Source: Psychrobacter sp. Ps6
GTDB taxonomy: Bacteria; Pseudomonadota; Gammaproteobacteria; Pseudomonadales; Moraxellaceae
Reading direction: 5' to 3'
Assembly: GCF_022129235.1 (NCBI RefSeq)
Contig: NZ_JADQAI010000003.1
Coordinates: 310,001 to 374,000, forward strand
DNA length: 64,000 nucleotides
Part shown: one piece after another, positions 10,391-23,530 of the stretch
How the letters are laid out: each line of letters opens with the position of its first letter
How positions within the stretch are numbered: the stretch's first letter is position 1
Notes under the pieces: generated by a model
Seen by the model: only the letters and a program-made list of their open reading frames with translations
The model's database searches: none
Told to the model about the DNA's origin: nothing
Made by a program: the position numbers and the translations under genes

Positions 10391-10741
10391 ATGAGTGAGC
10401 AAACCCCAAATACTGCTGCAAACGACGTTGAACAATTGATCCGTGATCAAATCCGTGACAATAAAGTTATTATCTACATGAAAGGCACACCGCAATTTCC
10501 ACAGTGTGGTTTTTCAGCGCGCTCTATCGAAGTGTTGACTCAGATTGGTCGTCCATTTGCGTTTGTGAACATTTTAGAGAACCCGGAAATCCGTGCAACG
10601 TTGCCAAAAATTGCGAACTGGCCAACTTTCCCGCAATTATGGATTGATGGCGAGTTGATGGGTGGATCAGACATCATCCTGCAAATGTATCAATCAGGCG
10701 AGCTAAAGCCATTGGTTGAAGCAAACAGCCCTGCTGCTTAG
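10391..10741 (+). CDS. grxD: Monothiol glutaredoxin (Grx4/GrxD type)
   Basis: A CGFS-type glutaredoxin of 116 aa. Such proteins bind a [2Fe-2S] cluster with glutathione and pass it to target proteins. The active site reads PQCGFSARS, and the glutathione-binding stretch WPTFPQLWIDGELMGGSDI follows. AGGAG lies 5 nt before the start. It is monocistronic, with a terminator just downstream. Confidence 0.95.
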   Translation: MSEQTPNTAANDVEQLIRDQIRDNKVIIYMKGTPQFPQCGFSARSIEVLTQIGRPFAFVNILENPEIRATLPKIANWPTFPQLWIDGELMGGSDIILQMYQSGELKPLVEANSPAA

Positions 10742-10805
10742 TACTTAAAAGTGTGAATTGGATGTCTTTGATGTCTAATTAGCCTTTGTAAGATATGAGT
10801 ACAGC

Positions 10806-10845
10806 AAACCCAGATAGTCATTTAATGGCTATTTGGGTTTTTTTA
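10806..10845 (+). terminator. Rho-independent terminator after grxD
   Basis: Stem AAACCCAGATAG / CTATTTGGGTTT with a short loop and a following T7 run. Confidence 0.85.
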
Positions 10846-11012
10846 TTGTCGCTATTAGTTTTGTTAGTAGCGTATCTATTTCTTCTTGTCCCTACTAGTA
10901 TTTCCATGCGCCTATGACATTAGGCTTCGTTGTTTTTATAGGATTTACCCCCATATAGTGTCAAAGATGTCAGCGATATAAATAATAATTATCAGATAAG
11001 TAAGAGAGCTTT

Positions 11013-11552
11013 ATGAATAACCAAACCAGTGAACAGTTAAATGAGCAGAGAGAAGCGGCTGAGCAGGCAGCGATTGAAAAGCGTCGTGAGCGTTTAAAAA
11101 ACGAATCTACGCGGATCATTGAGATTGCTAATAATGAGTCAAACTCAGCACTGAAGTGTATTCATCAGCTTAGTGTGGCGGGCGGTGCAACTGAAGCGAC
11201 CTATATTGCTATTGAACAGCGCATTGTTATGGACCAAGATCCAGCAGGTGCTTATCACTTGGCATTGTTGGCTCAAAACACGCCAGATTTGCCAATCGAT
11301 GCCCGTCAGCTTATCGAATTGGTAGTCAACAAGGGTGATAACCATCAGCGTTTAGCATTGCTCAAAAACTTACCATTACCGCCAGTTGAGCTTATCAAAG
11401 CGCAGATTTTGGCGAGTGATGATGGTGAGGCGATCGGTCAAATGAACGCTTATCTACAGATCAATCCAGAAGGGTATGGTAGCCATCATATGCTGTCTAG
11501 CGGTCAATCGGATCAGATCGTACCCTTGAGCCGTGGAAACAGTAATAACTAA
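11013..11552 (+). CDS. Unknown protein, 179 aa
   Basis: I do not recognise this protein. The start ATG follows AAGAGAG. Residues 1-35 are rich in Glu, Gln, Arg and Ala and are likely an extended helix or coiled coil (EQREAAEQAAIEKRRERLKN). The rest is mixed and largely helical, with no signal peptide or membrane segment, and the last 30 residues are polar. The pattern could fit a small adaptor or helical-repeat protein, but nothing assigns a function. It lies alone between grxD and mnmG, with 260 nt of promoter-bearing DNA after it. Confidence 0.75.
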   Translation: MNNQTSEQLNEQREAAEQAAIEKRRERLKNESTRIIEIANNESNSALKCIHQLSVAGGATEATYIAIEQRIVMDQDPAGAYHLALLAQNTPDLPIDARQLIELVVNKGDNHQRLALLKNLPLPPVELIKAQILASDDGEAIGQMNAYLQINPEGYGSHHMLSSGQSDQIVPLSRGNSNN

Positions 11553-11618
11553 AATATTATTACAAACTCAAAAGCTAACCACTAAAGTGATGATGGCATA
11601 AATATCTTTGCGCTTAAT

Positions 11619-11669
11619 TATAATAGTTTTTGTCCTAGCGTTTTTTAAGCTTAAAAAAATTGTTATAAT
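11619..11669 (+). promoter_or_regulatory. Candidate promoters for mnmG
   Basis: Two TATAAT boxes lie at 11619-11624 and 11664-11669. The second is an extended -10 (TGTTATAAT) with a weak T-rich -35 region. It would give a leader of about 135 nt before the mnmG start. Confidence 0.45.
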
Positions 11670-11812
11670 GACAGGTTATTCAACCAATTATGAACGACTT
11701 ATCTGAGTCGTTATCTTTTTTATAAATACGACTGACGTTTATTTGTCGATTGCCGTGTTCTTTATTAATAGAATATGACCATCGGCAGCGTTATGAGTCA
11801 AGTGAGGCACAC

Positions 11813-13708
11813 ATGCAATACCCAAAACATTACGACGTGATAGTGATCGGCGGTGGTCATGCTGGTACAGAGGCTGCTCTGGCGGCTGCACGCATGGGCG
11901 CACAGACCTTATTGTTGACGCATAATATCGAGACGCTCGGGCAGATGAGTTGTAACCCTGCGATTGGCGGTATCGGTAAATCGCATCTGGTGCGTGAGAT
12001 TGATGCGTTGGGCGGTGCAATGGCGCTGGCAACGGATAAAGCGGGTATCCAGTTCCGTGTGCTAAACAGTCGTAAAGGCGCTGCTGTGCGCGCTACACGT
12101 GCGCAAGCGGACCGCATCTTGTATAAAGCAGCAATTCGTCACACGCTAGAAAATCAGCCAAACTTAGATTTATTTCAGCAAGCCGCCGATGATATCTTAG
12201 TAGAGAATGGTCGAGCGACAGCTGTTGTGACGTCTACAGGTATTGTCTTTAAGACCGAAACAGTAGTGCTGACCTCAGGGACTTTTTTGGGCGGTGTCAT
12301 TCATATCGGTATGGAAAACTCAAATGGTGGACGTGCAGGGGATCAGCCGTCTATCAAGCTTGCGGATCGTTTGCGTGAGCTTAAGCTCCCAGTAGGTCGT
12401 CTAAAGACAGGTACGCCAGCGCGTATCGATGCACGTAGCGTTGACTTTAGTGTGATGACGGTACAGCCTGGTGATACGCCATTGCCAGTGATGAGTTATA
12501 TGGGTGACGTCTCTATGCACCCTGAGCAGGTCAATTGCTATATTACGCATACCAATGCGCGTACTCATGACATCATTCGTGAAAATCTTGACCGCTCGCC
12601 AATGTTTTCGGGCAAAATCGAAGGCGTAGGCCCACGTTATTGTCCATCGATTGAAGATAAAATCCATCGCTTTGCGGATAAAGACAGCCATCAGATTTTT
12701 ATTGAGCCAGAAGGCTTGACCACGCATGAGCTGTATCCGAACGGTATCTCAACGAGCTTGCCATTTGATGTGCAGTTAGACTTCATTCACAGTATGAAAG
12801 GCTTAGAGAACGCCCATATTACTCGCCCAGGTTATGCTATTGAGTATGATTACTTCGATCCGCAAAACCTAAAGCCTACGCTTGAGACCAAATCGATTGA
12901 TCGTCTGTACTTTGCCGGTCAAATTAATGGTACGACTGGTTATGAAGAAGCGGGCGTGCAGGGGTTGCTAGCAGGTACCAATGCGGCATTGGTGACGACC
13001 AATAACAGTGAGTTTGAAACGTGGACACCGCGCCGCGATGAAGCCTATCTTGGCGTACTTGTGGATGACTTGATTACTCACGGTACTACCGAGCCATACC
13101 GTATGTTTACGAGCCGTGCAGAGTATCGTTTGCTCTTACGTGAAGACAATGCCGATCAGCGTTTAACTGAGACGGGTCGTAAATTAGGACTGGTAGATGA
13201 TGTACGCTGGCAAGCTTATCAAGAAAAAATGGAAGCGATCTCAACAGAAACGTCACGCCTAAAAGACATGTGGGCCACGCCTACCAACGCACTAGGTAAG
13301 CAAGTGACTGAGCAAACAGGTGAGGTACTCTCTAAAGAATCGACGGCTTTTGATTTACTCAAGCGTCCGCAAATACATTTTGCTGATATCGCTGCTATTA
13401 CTGACTCAACAGTAGATGCGCAAGTAGGAGAGCAGATCGAGATTTCTGTCAAATATGCAGGCTATATCGATCGTCAGCAAGAAGATATTGATCAAATGAA
13501 GCGCCTAGAAAACACGGCGCTACCGCTAGATTTTGATTATAGCGTCGTCTCAGGTCTATCAAACGAGATTGTACAGAAACTCACGCAAGTTCGTCCTGCG
13601 ACGCTTGCTCAAGCGGGACGTGTCAGCGGTGTCACACCTGCGGCCATACAGTTATTGGCGATGACGGTCAAAAAACATAAAAAAGCAAAGGCTGCGCTTG
13701 ACTCATAA
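11813..13708 (+). CDS. mnmG: tRNA uridine-34 5-carboxymethylaminomethyl modification enzyme MnmG
   Basis: An FAD-dependent enzyme that, with MnmE, installs carboxymethylaminomethyl or aminomethyl groups on wobble uridine. It begins with the dinucleotide-binding motif [19 protein letters not shown] and contains [16 protein letters not shown] and the conserved [18 protein letters not shown]. The C-terminal helical MnmE/tRNA-binding domain ends [13 protein letters not shown]. The start chosen is ATG 11813 (631 aa, GAGG upstream), because [15 protein letters not shown] matches the family N-terminus; an upstream ATG-less extension is unlikely. mnmE is not in the window. Confidence 0.96.
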   Translation: MQYPKHYDVIVIGGGHAGTEAALAAARMGAQTLLLTHNIETLGQMSCNPAIGGIGKSHLVREIDALGGAMALATDKAGIQFRVLNSRKGAAVRATRAQADRILYKAAIRHTLENQPNLDLFQQAADDILVENGRATAVVTSTGIVFKTETVVLTSGTFLGGVIHIGMENSNGGRAGDQPSIKLADRLRELKLPVGRLKTGTPARIDARSVDFSVMTVQPGDTPLPVMSYMGDVSMHPEQVNCYITHTNARTHDIIRENLDRSPMFSGKIEGVGPRYCPSIEDKIHRFADKDSHQIFIEPEGLTTHELYPNGISTSLPFDVQLDFIHSMKGLENAHITRPGYAIEYDYFDPQNLKPTLETKSIDRLYFAGQINGTTGYEEAGVQGLLAGTNAALVTTNNSEFETWTPRRDEAYLGVLVDDLITHGTTEPYRMFTSRAEYRLLLREDNADQRLTETGRKLGLVDDVRWQAYQEKMEAISTETSRLKDMWATPTNALGKQVTEQTGEVLSKESTAFDLLKRPQIHFADIAAITDSTVDAQVGEQIEISVKYAGYIDRQQEDIDQMKRLENTALPLDFDYSVVSGLSNEIVQKLTQVRPATLAQAGRVSGVTPAAIQLLAMTVKKHKKAKAALDS

Positions 13709-13751
13709 CGGTAATATGCTAAAGCCTTTTATAACAAAGCATCCATGATAT

Positions 13752-13787
13752 AAAAAGCCCGTAATAAAATATTATTACGGGCTTTTG
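13752..13787 (+). terminator. Rho-independent terminator after mnmG
   Basis: Stem AAAAGCCCGTAATAA / TTATTACGGGCTTTT with a tight AATA loop, then T-rich DNA. Confidence 0.88.
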
Positions 13788-13947
13788 TTTATTAAAATCT
13801 ACTCTATTATCGAAATAAAGTCTCATTCAAACTTGTCTTACTTGCTGCTTTGTCTCTATACTAGGTCGTAAAATCTGATTATTACTTATTAAATTTTCTT
13901 GTTGATGCTCATATCATGATGGGCTTGTCACCGAATTGAGCCTATTT

Positions 13948-14907
13948 ATGATTGATGCTATTGTTTTTGCTATTACTATTGTATTCCCCAACCTTGCTTT
14001 GATGTGGTTGGGTTTTTTTATGCAAAGGCGTGGCGAGGCGAGCCAAAGTTTCATTGATCAGGCATCCAGCTTTGTTTTTAACTACTGCCTGCCTTGCTTG
14101 TTGTTTTTTAGCGTGGTTGATAGCGATGTTGATTATGGTCAGCAAGTTAAGCTAATTTTTGTTGGTATTTTGGTGACATTTGTCCTGTTTTTTGGGGCAG
14201 AGTTATATGCCAAGCGTTTTGTCAAACGTCCTGCCGACCAAGGCGTTTTCGTACAAGGTATTTTCCGTAGCAACATGGCTATTATTGGCCTCGCAACCGT
14301 TGCTAATGCTTATGGTGAGCGTGGTTTAAGTATTGGTGCCGTTTACATGGGCGTAGTCACCATATTGTTCAATATTTTAGCGGTCATTACGTTAAGTCGT
14401 GTCTCTAAAAGTGTGGATGATACTTTGATCAGTCGCAGTATTATGATTATCAAAAAAGTATTTACTAATCCACTAATATTGGCTTTGCTATCAGCATTTG
14501 CCTATAAGGCGCTGCCATTGCCACCACTCACGGGTGTGATTCACACGACTGGTGATTTGTTGGCAGCGGTCGCATTGCCATTGGCATTGATTTGCGCTGG
14601 CGCCAGTATTGATTTGAAGTCGATGCTGAATGCTTCAGGATTGTCTATGCAGGCCAGTATTGGTCGTATTGTTATTGCGCCAATCATCGCCATTGCGATT
14701 GGATTAGCATTCGGATTATCAGGCGTACATATGGGTGTGCTATTCTTGATGGTGGCATCACCAGCTGCTGCGGCCAGTTATGTGATGGCAAAGGCTATGG
14801 GTGGCAATGATGTGCTTGCGGCAAATATTTTGGCGTTTACGACGGTGGTGGGGATGTTCGGAATGGCATTCGGTGCGGCAGCATTACGTGCGCTTGGTTT
14901 AATGTAG
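13948..14907 (+). CDS. AEC-family (auxin efflux carrier-like) permease
   Basis: A 319-aa membrane protein with about ten hydrophobic segments in two halves and the AEC N-terminus FPNLALMWLGFFMQRRG. The middle NPLILALLSAFAYKALPLP and the late ALPLALICAGASIDL are typical of the family, which exports or imports small carboxylates. The substrate cannot be told from sequence. The start used is ATG 13948; a TTG 12 nt upstream is less likely. It is monocistronic, with its own terminator. Confidence 0.85.
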   Translation: MIDAIVFAITIVFPNLALMWLGFFMQRRGEASQSFIDQASSFVFNYCLPCLLFFSVVDSDVDYGQQVKLIFVGILVTFVLFFGAELYAKRFVKRPADQGVFVQGIFRSNMAIIGLATVANAYGERGLSIGAVYMGVVTILFNILAVITLSRVSKSVDDTLISRSIMIIKKVFTNPLILALLSAFAYKALPLPPLTGVIHTTGDLLAAVALPLALICAGASIDLKSMLNASGLSMQASIGRIVIAPIIAIAIGLAFGLSGVHMGVLFLMVASPAAAASYVMAKAMGGNDVLAANILAFTTVVGMFGMAFGAAALRALGLM

Positions 14908-14997
14908 TAAAGAATCTAGGAAAAAGATTCACTAAATTTACTTTAACAGACACTACAATTTTCAATATAGTAAGTCTTATTACTGTTTTACTACATT

Positions 14998-15038
14998 AAA
15001 AAATCCCCTTTTTCAAAAAAGAGAAAGGGGATTTTTTA
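14998..15038. terminator. Bidirectional terminator
   Basis: Stem AAAAATCCCCTTT / AAAGGGGATTTTT with A- and T-runs on both sides, between the plus-strand AEC permease and the minus-strand small membrane protein. Confidence 0.88.
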
Positions 15039-15040
15039 TG

Positions 15041-15211
15041 TTAATTCAGATTGTCTTGATTGCGCTTATCTTCTCGACGTTGTTTTTGCTTTGGGCTAGT
15101 ACGATAGGTCAGATATCCACCGATGGCCATGACTGCAAGAAATGCCAAGATATACATAAATATCGACGAGCCAATCATCAATGAGGCGCCAACAGTAGCA
15201 GTTGCTTCCAT
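15041..15211 (-). CDS. Small single-pass membrane protein, 56 aa
   Basis: From ATG 15211 the peptide begins MEATATVGAS, has one transmembrane helix (about residues 12-34, IFMYILAFLAVMAIGGYL) and ends in a strongly charged tail (KQKQRREDKRNQDNLN) that should lie in the cytoplasm. Function unknown. It begins 30 nt after the flavin oxidoreductase stop on the same strand and is followed by a good terminator, so it is probably the last gene of that transcript. Confidence 0.6.
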   Translation of the reverse strand: MEATATVGASLMIGSSIFMYILAFLAVMAIGGYLTYRTSPKQKQRREDKRNQDNLN

Positions 15212-15241
15212 GTCAAAAATCCAGTTAAGGTTTAGCAATAA

Positions 15242-16261
15242 TTATGCAAGTGTCTCATTTGATTGTAAAGTAAATAAATTTAGCTCCGGTGTAAGTTCAA
15301 GTGAACGAATACGCGCTGCTTGATTATGTACATTAGCAGTCACAATCAATTCATCTGGTTTGTGGGTTGCCAAAAACGCAGCCAATTTTGGTTTGACCGT
15401 TTCGACAGATCCAATAAATGAAACTGACAGCGCATTATCTACCATCATTTTTTCTGCTTGGCTCCAGGTGCTGTCCATATCGTGCGTAGGCTTTGGCATT
15501 TGACCTGTCTCACCACGGCGCAAGCGTACAAAACTCTGCTGTGCTGAGGTAAAGTGATACCGAGCAGTTTCATCGTCGTCAGCCAGTAACAAGTTTGCAG
15601 CAAGCATGACATAAGGCTTATCTAAATAAGCAGACGGTTTGAACTGCTCACGATAGCCTTTAATTGCTTGTCCTAGCATTTGCGGTGCAAAATGTGAGGC
15701 AAACACATAGGGCAATCCTAAATGCGCGGCTAAGGTCGCACCAAATAGAGAAGAGCCTAATATCCAAATAGGGATGCCTGATTTGGCGCCAGGGAACGCC
15801 TGTACATGGCTGCCATCGGTATCATTGCCCAAGAAGTACATCAGCTCTTGTACATCTTGTGGAAAACGCTCAGCGTCTTTCATCTGGCGGCGCAGTGCCT
15901 GAAATGTAGCGCCATCAGTACCAGGTGCGCGCCCTAACCCTAAGTCAACGCGGTCACCATATAACGCCTGCAATGTACCGAATTGCTCAGCAATCACGAG
16001 AGGTGCATGGTTCGGTAGCATCACGCCACCAGCCCCAATACGAATGCTCTCGGTTTGGCTACCGATATGTGATAACAATACCGAGGTTGCTGCACTGGCG
16101 ATACCCGGCATATTGTGATGCTCTGCCATCCAATAGCGGTTTAGACCAGATTTTTCTGCTTGCTGAGCGGTTTCAACCGTTTGGGCGATGCCTTCAGAGA
16201 TTGTTTTGCCTTCAGGTACAGGTGCTAGATCTAAAAAAGATAAAGGGATTTTGTTATTCAT
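15242..16261 (-). CDS. Luciferase-like (LLM class) flavin-dependent oxidoreductase
   Basis: A 339-aa TIM-barrel protein of the bacterial luciferase-like family, using reduced FMN or F420-like flavins. It shows the family stretches [37 protein letters not shown] and [11 protein letters not shown] near the N-terminus and [11 protein letters not shown] in the middle, as in the YhbW/MsnO8-like subgroup. The substrate is unknown. It is probably co-transcribed with the small membrane protein downstream. Confidence 0.9.
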   Translation of the reverse strand: MNNKIPLSFLDLAPVPEGKTISEGIAQTVETAQQAEKSGLNRYWMAEHHNMPGIASAATSVLLSHIGSQTESIRIGAGGVMLPNHAPLVIAEQFGTLQALYGDRVDLGLGRAPGTDGATFQALRRQMKDAERFPQDVQELMYFLGNDTDGSHVQAFPGAKSGIPIWILGSSLFGATLAAHLGLPYVFASHFAPQMLGQAIKGYREQFKPSAYLDKPYVMLAANLLLADDDETARYHFTSAQQSFVRLRRGETGQMPKPTHDMDSTWSQAEKMMVDNALSVSFIGSVETVKPKLAAFLATHKPDELIVTANVHNQAARIRSLELTPELNLFTLQSNETLA

Positions 16262-16461
16262 AAATTATCCAGTAGAGTGATTAATTATTTGCTCTTGATA
16301 TGCTTGTCACCACTATCGATTTCAAGCGGTGTTACCGAGTAGCAATAAATCATAACAAAGACAGATTATCGATGGTTAAGGGGCGTGGTTAGCAACAGCA
16401 TCCGTTGATAGATAAGCCTATCATTATAAAAATAACTGCATAATAAAAAGCGTCAGCACAT

Positions 16462-16495
16462 AAAAAAGCAGGTAACCGAAGTTACCTGCTTTCTC
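16462..16495 (-). terminator. Terminator of the PQQ dehydrogenase, UUCG tetraloop
   Basis: Read on the minus strand, AAGCAGGTAAC-TTCG-GTTACCTGCTT forms a perfect stem closed by a stable C(UUCG)G tetraloop and followed by a T-run. Confidence 0.92.
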
Positions 16496-16546
16496 AAAAT
16501 GACGTTATTTAACTGAGTGGTTATTGCAGTCGATCACTTAGACCGA

Positions 16547-19075
16547 TTATTTAGCTTGGTCGCCAAGCTTATAAGCCACAACATAATCACCAATCTTCGT
16601 ACCTACTGAACCATGTCCACCAGCTACCAGTACCACCATTTGCTCGCCTTTAGAGTTCAAGTAAGTCATAGGTGTAGCCTGACCACCTGCTGGAATACGA
16701 ACATTCCATAGCACATCGCCATTTTTTAGATCATAAGCTCGGAAGTTGTTTTCGGTTGCAGCAGACAAGAAGGCCACGCCACCTTTGGTGATGATAGGGC
16801 CACCGATACCAGGCACACCCAGCTCAAACTTCAATGGTAGAGGAGACAAGTCTTGAACCGTGCCATTTTTGCGTTGATACGCAATCTCACCTGTGGCTAG
16901 GTCAGCTGCAGCGACCGTACCCCATGGTGGCTGCTGACAAGGTACACCTAAAGGAGATAAGAAGGGCCCAAGCTCTACTGCATAACCGGCCCCTTCATTG
17001 GCATTAACGCCTTGTTCACCTTTATTGGTCTCAGCATCACCTAGTGACTCTTTAGGAATCAGCTTTGAGGTAAATGCCAAATAGGTCGGCATACCAAACA
17101 TCACACCATTTTCAGGGTCAACAGCGAGGCTACCCCAGTTAAAGGTACCGAAGTTACCAGGATAAACGATGCTGCCATTGGTTGACGGCGGTGTATAACG
17201 ACCATCATAGTTAAGTTGATTAAACTCAATACGGCACATCATTTGATCGATAAGGCTAGCGCCCCACATGTCTTTTTCTTTCAACATCGGCGGCTCAAAG
17301 CTCAAGCCAGAGTAAGGTTGCGTCGGAGCAGCATGTTCACCCGCTACCAGGTAACCTTGCGGCGCATCACGTTCTTTAATTGGTACGATTGGTTCGCCTG
17401 TTTCGCGATTCAATACATACACGTCGCCTTGTTTGGTAGGAACAACAAGTGCAGGCTGAACGCCGCTATCAGTATTTAAATCAATCAGACTTGGTTGGGC
17501 AGGTGTATCCATGTCCCATAGATCATGGTGTACGAATTGTTGAACCCAACGTGCTTTACCTGTTTGAATGTCTAAAGCGACCACAGAGGTTGCGTATTTT
17601 TCTTCAGCTGCGTTTCGATAGCTACCCAATTGATCCGGTACACGGTTGCCCATCGGGAAGTAGATCAGACCAAGTTCTTCATCTGCACTGGCTGTTGACC
17701 ATGAGTTTGGTGAGCTGGTTTTGTACGTTTGAGTGGGATCGTTAACATCGAAAGGCGCTGTGTTGTCAGGATCGCCTGAATCCCAGTTCCACAATAGCTC
17801 ACCAGTATTGACACTATAAGCACGGATAACACCAGAAGGTGAGTTTACATCATAGTTATCATTAACGGCACCGGCCACAACAATCGTGTCGCCGACGACA
17901 ATCGGTGGAGAAGTCGAATAGTAATAGCCATCTTGTTTATATGGCATATTGTGCATCAAATCTAATGAACCATCTTTACCAAAATTCTGGCAGCGTTGCC
18001 CAGTATTTGGATCAAGTGCGTATAGTTTGGCATCAGAAGTTGGAATGAATATCTTAGCATCACATTGTTTAGACGCTTTTTCAAAGGTATTACCAGCCAC
18101 TTTTTGTGCCATCACAGTACTGGTCGCAGTTGCTTTGTTGTCAACAGCTACTTCATTATCACTGCTTACCTGATCATTAACTGCTGAAGTGGTAGTATCT
18201 GTACCAGCTTGACCAGCGTAATAAGAGACACCACGGCAAGTTTGATGCTGACGTTGGAGGTTTTCGCCAACCTTAGGATCGAACTTCCATAGGGTCTCAC
18301 CAGAGTCTGCATCTAATGCTAGCACCCAGTTATGCGGCGTACACATATAAAGAGCATTGCCGATCTTTAGTGGGGTTGCTTGATAAGTGGTTTCGCCAAC
18401 ATCATTAGGACCTTTGACATCACCGGTTTGGATTTGCCACGCCAGCTCCAAATCTTTGACATTATCAGTATTGATCTGAGTCAAAGGAGAGTAGCGTTGG
18501 CCATAATCAGTACGACCATAAGCGCTCCATTCACCATCTGGTGTTTGCTCGCCATTTGATAGTGGATCACCAAGGTTTGCAGAAGTGCCGTTTTGATCGC
18601 CGTCATCTTTGGCAGTTAAATCGAGCTCGCCCAATTTGTCGGTGGCATTATTAGCCATACTACCGAAAGAGAGCAGTGCACCCACAACCACACTGGCCAT
18701 TAGTCCCCAATAATAAAGAGGATTTTTCTTAGCGTTGTTTGTGGTTGCTACTTGAGCATGTTGCCCGTGCATCTTCTTAGAGACCCACGGTAAAAGCATT
18801 AACAAACCAAATATTAGCGGGAAGCCCAAGCGAGTTGCCAGCGCCCACCAATAAAATCCAGATTCCCAAAGCGACCATACTAGTGTCACGACGATAAATA
18901 TCGCGTACACCCCGTAAGCGCTCCAGTGTTTTTTTAACAATAAAAATGCTGTCGTTAACATCATAACGCCAGCAAAAAGATAGTAAGGACTACCGCCTAA
19001 AGAGAGCAGATAAGCGCCGCCAATAAGTAAGGGGGCGGCAAAAACTGCCATAATGATCGCTACGAGTTTTTCCAT
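16547..19075 (-). CDS. Membrane-bound PQQ-dependent glucose/quinate-type dehydrogenase
   Basis: A quinoprotein that oxidises a sugar or cyclic polyol in the periplasm and passes electrons to ubiquinone. Residues 1-142 hold five transmembrane helices. A periplasmic eight-bladed propeller follows, with GEWSAYGRTDYGQRYSPL at its start and PWGTVAAADLATGEI and GGPIITKGGVAFLSA near its end. Length is 842 aa from ATG 19075, which has AGGTGA 8 nt upstream. Residues about 289-337 form a Ser/Thr/Val-rich insertion, between CRGVSYY and the CDAKIFIPTSDAKLYALD blade, that I do not expect in E. coli Gcd. Glucose versus quinate/shikimate cannot be decided. No pqq biosynthesis genes are in the window. Confidence 0.9.
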   Translation of the reverse strand: MEKLVAIIMAVFAAPLLIGGAYLLSLGGSPYYLFAGVMMLTTAFLLLKKHWSAYGVYAIFIVVTLVWSLWESGFYWWALATRLGFPLIFGLLMLLPWVSKKMHGQHAQVATTNNAKKNPLYYWGLMASVVVGALLSFGSMANNATDKLGELDLTAKDDGDQNGTSANLGDPLSNGEQTPDGEWSAYGRTDYGQRYSPLTQINTDNVKDLELAWQIQTGDVKGPNDVGETTYQATPLKIGNALYMCTPHNWVLALDADSGETLWKFDPKVGENLQRQHQTCRGVSYYAGQAGTDTTTSAVNDQVSSDNEVAVDNKATATSTVMAQKVAGNTFEKASKQCDAKIFIPTSDAKLYALDPNTGQRCQNFGKDGSLDLMHNMPYKQDGYYYSTSPPIVVGDTIVVAGAVNDNYDVNSPSGVIRAYSVNTGELLWNWDSGDPDNTAPFDVNDPTQTYKTSSPNSWSTASADEELGLIYFPMGNRVPDQLGSYRNAAEEKYATSVVALDIQTGKARWVQQFVHHDLWDMDTPAQPSLIDLNTDSGVQPALVVPTKQGDVYVLNRETGEPIVPIKERDAPQGYLVAGEHAAPTQPYSGLSFEPPMLKEKDMWGASLIDQMMCRIEFNQLNYDGRYTPPSTNGSIVYPGNFGTFNWGSLAVDPENGVMFGMPTYLAFTSKLIPKESLGDAETNKGEQGVNANEGAGYAVELGPFLSPLGVPCQQPPWGTVAAADLATGEIAYQRKNGTVQDLSPLPLKFELGVPGIGGPIITKGGVAFLSAATENNFRAYDLKNGDVLWNVRIPAGGQATPMTYLNSKGEQMVVLVAGGHGSVGTKIGDYVVAYKLGDQAK

Positions 19076-19278
19076 GAGCGGTATCACCTGTTACATAGAA
19101 GCAAATGGACATGCAGTGATCGACACCCAGTACAATTAAATGTCTAGGCGTCCAGCAATACATGCAGAAATAAAGACGAAATAAAACGTTGAATAACGTT
19201 CTAGACTGTATTTTATCACTTATGCATAAGCTCGGTAAAGGTGGAGTAAGGTAAGGCTAGCGGTTTAGCCCCTTTGTT

Positions 19279-20208
19279 TTAGTTGTCAAATTGTTTCTGA
19301 CACAGCTCCATAAAGGCGCGACCGTATTGGCGGATTTCCGCATCATCACGCACCGCCATCCAACTGGTGAAGCGCCCGAAGTGATCGACTGGTATGGCAG
19401 TTAGGTTCTGATAATGACTCGGTTCAAATGCCATTTCGGCAATAATACCAATGCCTAAGCCAAGTCCAACATAGGTACTAATGACGTCAGCATCAAGCGC
19501 GGCGAGTACGATATCTGGCTCTAGACCTGCTGCTTCAAACGTTTTATCAATCGCGCCGCGTCCAGTAAAGCCGCCGTGATAGGTCACAATAGGATAGCTG
19601 GCAAGAGTCGGCAAATCGATAGAGTCTTGCTTGGCAAGTTCGTGATCGCTCGGCACGATGACACGATGTGTCCAGTCGTAATAGCGGTAGCATCTGAGAT
19701 AGTTATTATGAAGTAAGGACTCGGTTGCGATACCGATATCAGCTTGACCACGAATCACCATCTGTGCGATGGTCTCAGGATCGGCTTGTTGCAAGATCAA
19801 GTTGACTTTGGGAAAGCGATCTTTAAATTCTTTCACTACTTTCGGCAAGACATATCGTGCCTGCGTGTGAGTGGTCGCAATCGTTAGTGTACCGATATTA
19901 GGATTGTTGAAATCTAGGCTTAAATTTTCAATCGTACGGATTTCAGCAAAGATGGACTCGATATGTGGCATAAGAGCCGTACCCATTGTGGTCAGGCCTG
20001 TCAGACGCTTTCCTTGACGAATAAATACTTCAGTCTTCAGTTGGTTTTCAAGTGCCGCGATATGCTTTGACAAACTTGATTGGCTGGTGTGTAGCACAGT
20101 CGCTGCTTGACTTAAGTTATAGCCATTAATCACCGTATGCCAGACTGTTTCCAACTGCTTGAGCTGAATTTGCAAATGTCGCTGATTGACTACTACATCG
20201 ATTGCCAT
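19279..20208 (-). CDS. cysB: LysR-type regulator, CysB-like
   Basis: A 309-aa LysR-family regulator. The N-terminal winged helix (LSQAATVLHTSQSSLSKHIA) and the effector domain (IATTHTQARYVLPKVVKEF, then YHGGFTGRGAIDKTFEAAGL) closely follow the CysB/Cbl subgroup, which senses O- or N-acetylserine and sulfate status and activates sulfur assimilation genes. The start is ATG 20208, with AGGA 7 nt upstream; the GTG just before it is less likely. No sulfur genes adjoin it, so the regulon must be elsewhere. It may instead be the paralogue Cbl. Confidence 0.85.
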   Translation of the reverse strand: MAIDVVVNQRHLQIQLKQLETVWHTVINGYNLSQAATVLHTSQSSLSKHIAALENQLKTEVFIRQGKRLTGLTTMGTALMPHIESIFAEIRTIENLSLDFNNPNIGTLTIATTHTQARYVLPKVVKEFKDRFPKVNLILQQADPETIAQMVIRGQADIGIATESLLHNNYLRCYRYYDWTHRVIVPSDHELAKQDSIDLPTLASYPIVTYHGGFTGRGAIDKTFEAAGLEPDIVLAALDADVISTYVGLGLGIGIIAEMAFEPSHYQNLTAIPVDHFGRFTSWMAVRDDAEIRQYGRAFMELCQKQFDN

Positions 20209-20583
20209 CACTGAATCCTATTGTGTAACAATACAAACCTTATCTATATCTGAAAGATTTGTATATGAAAGTAAAAACGTACAAATGTGCCATAAGAGCG
20301 TAGTGTAAAACAAAGCTATTATTCTTGTATATAATAAATAGCTATCAATTTATGATAATTATGAATATAGGTTTTTATAGTCCTCTTGCTTTTACAGTAT
20401 TTCTTACAGTCATTTAATTTTAGTCATTTGATTTATTTAGATAGGGTGTGTAACTCAGAATATTTAAGACTGTTGAATATCTAAGCTTTAGGTATACAGG
20501 CATAAAAAAACAGCTACCTTCTAAAAGATAGCTGTTCATGATTGATAGACTTACTCGCTATCCATTAATCTAATCAATAACGC
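20209..20583. other. cysB upstream region and katG 3' region
   Basis: This 375-nt stretch carries the promoter region of cysB next to its start and the katG terminator at 20503-20538. The rest is AT-rich with no convincing reading frame or repeat. Confidence 0.6.
20503..20538 (-). terminator. Rho-independent terminator of katG
   Basis: On the minus strand, AACAGCTATCTT / AAGGTAGCTGTT (one G-U pair) with a short loop is followed by T7. Confidence 0.88.
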
Positions 20584-23530
<2,947 letters not shown>

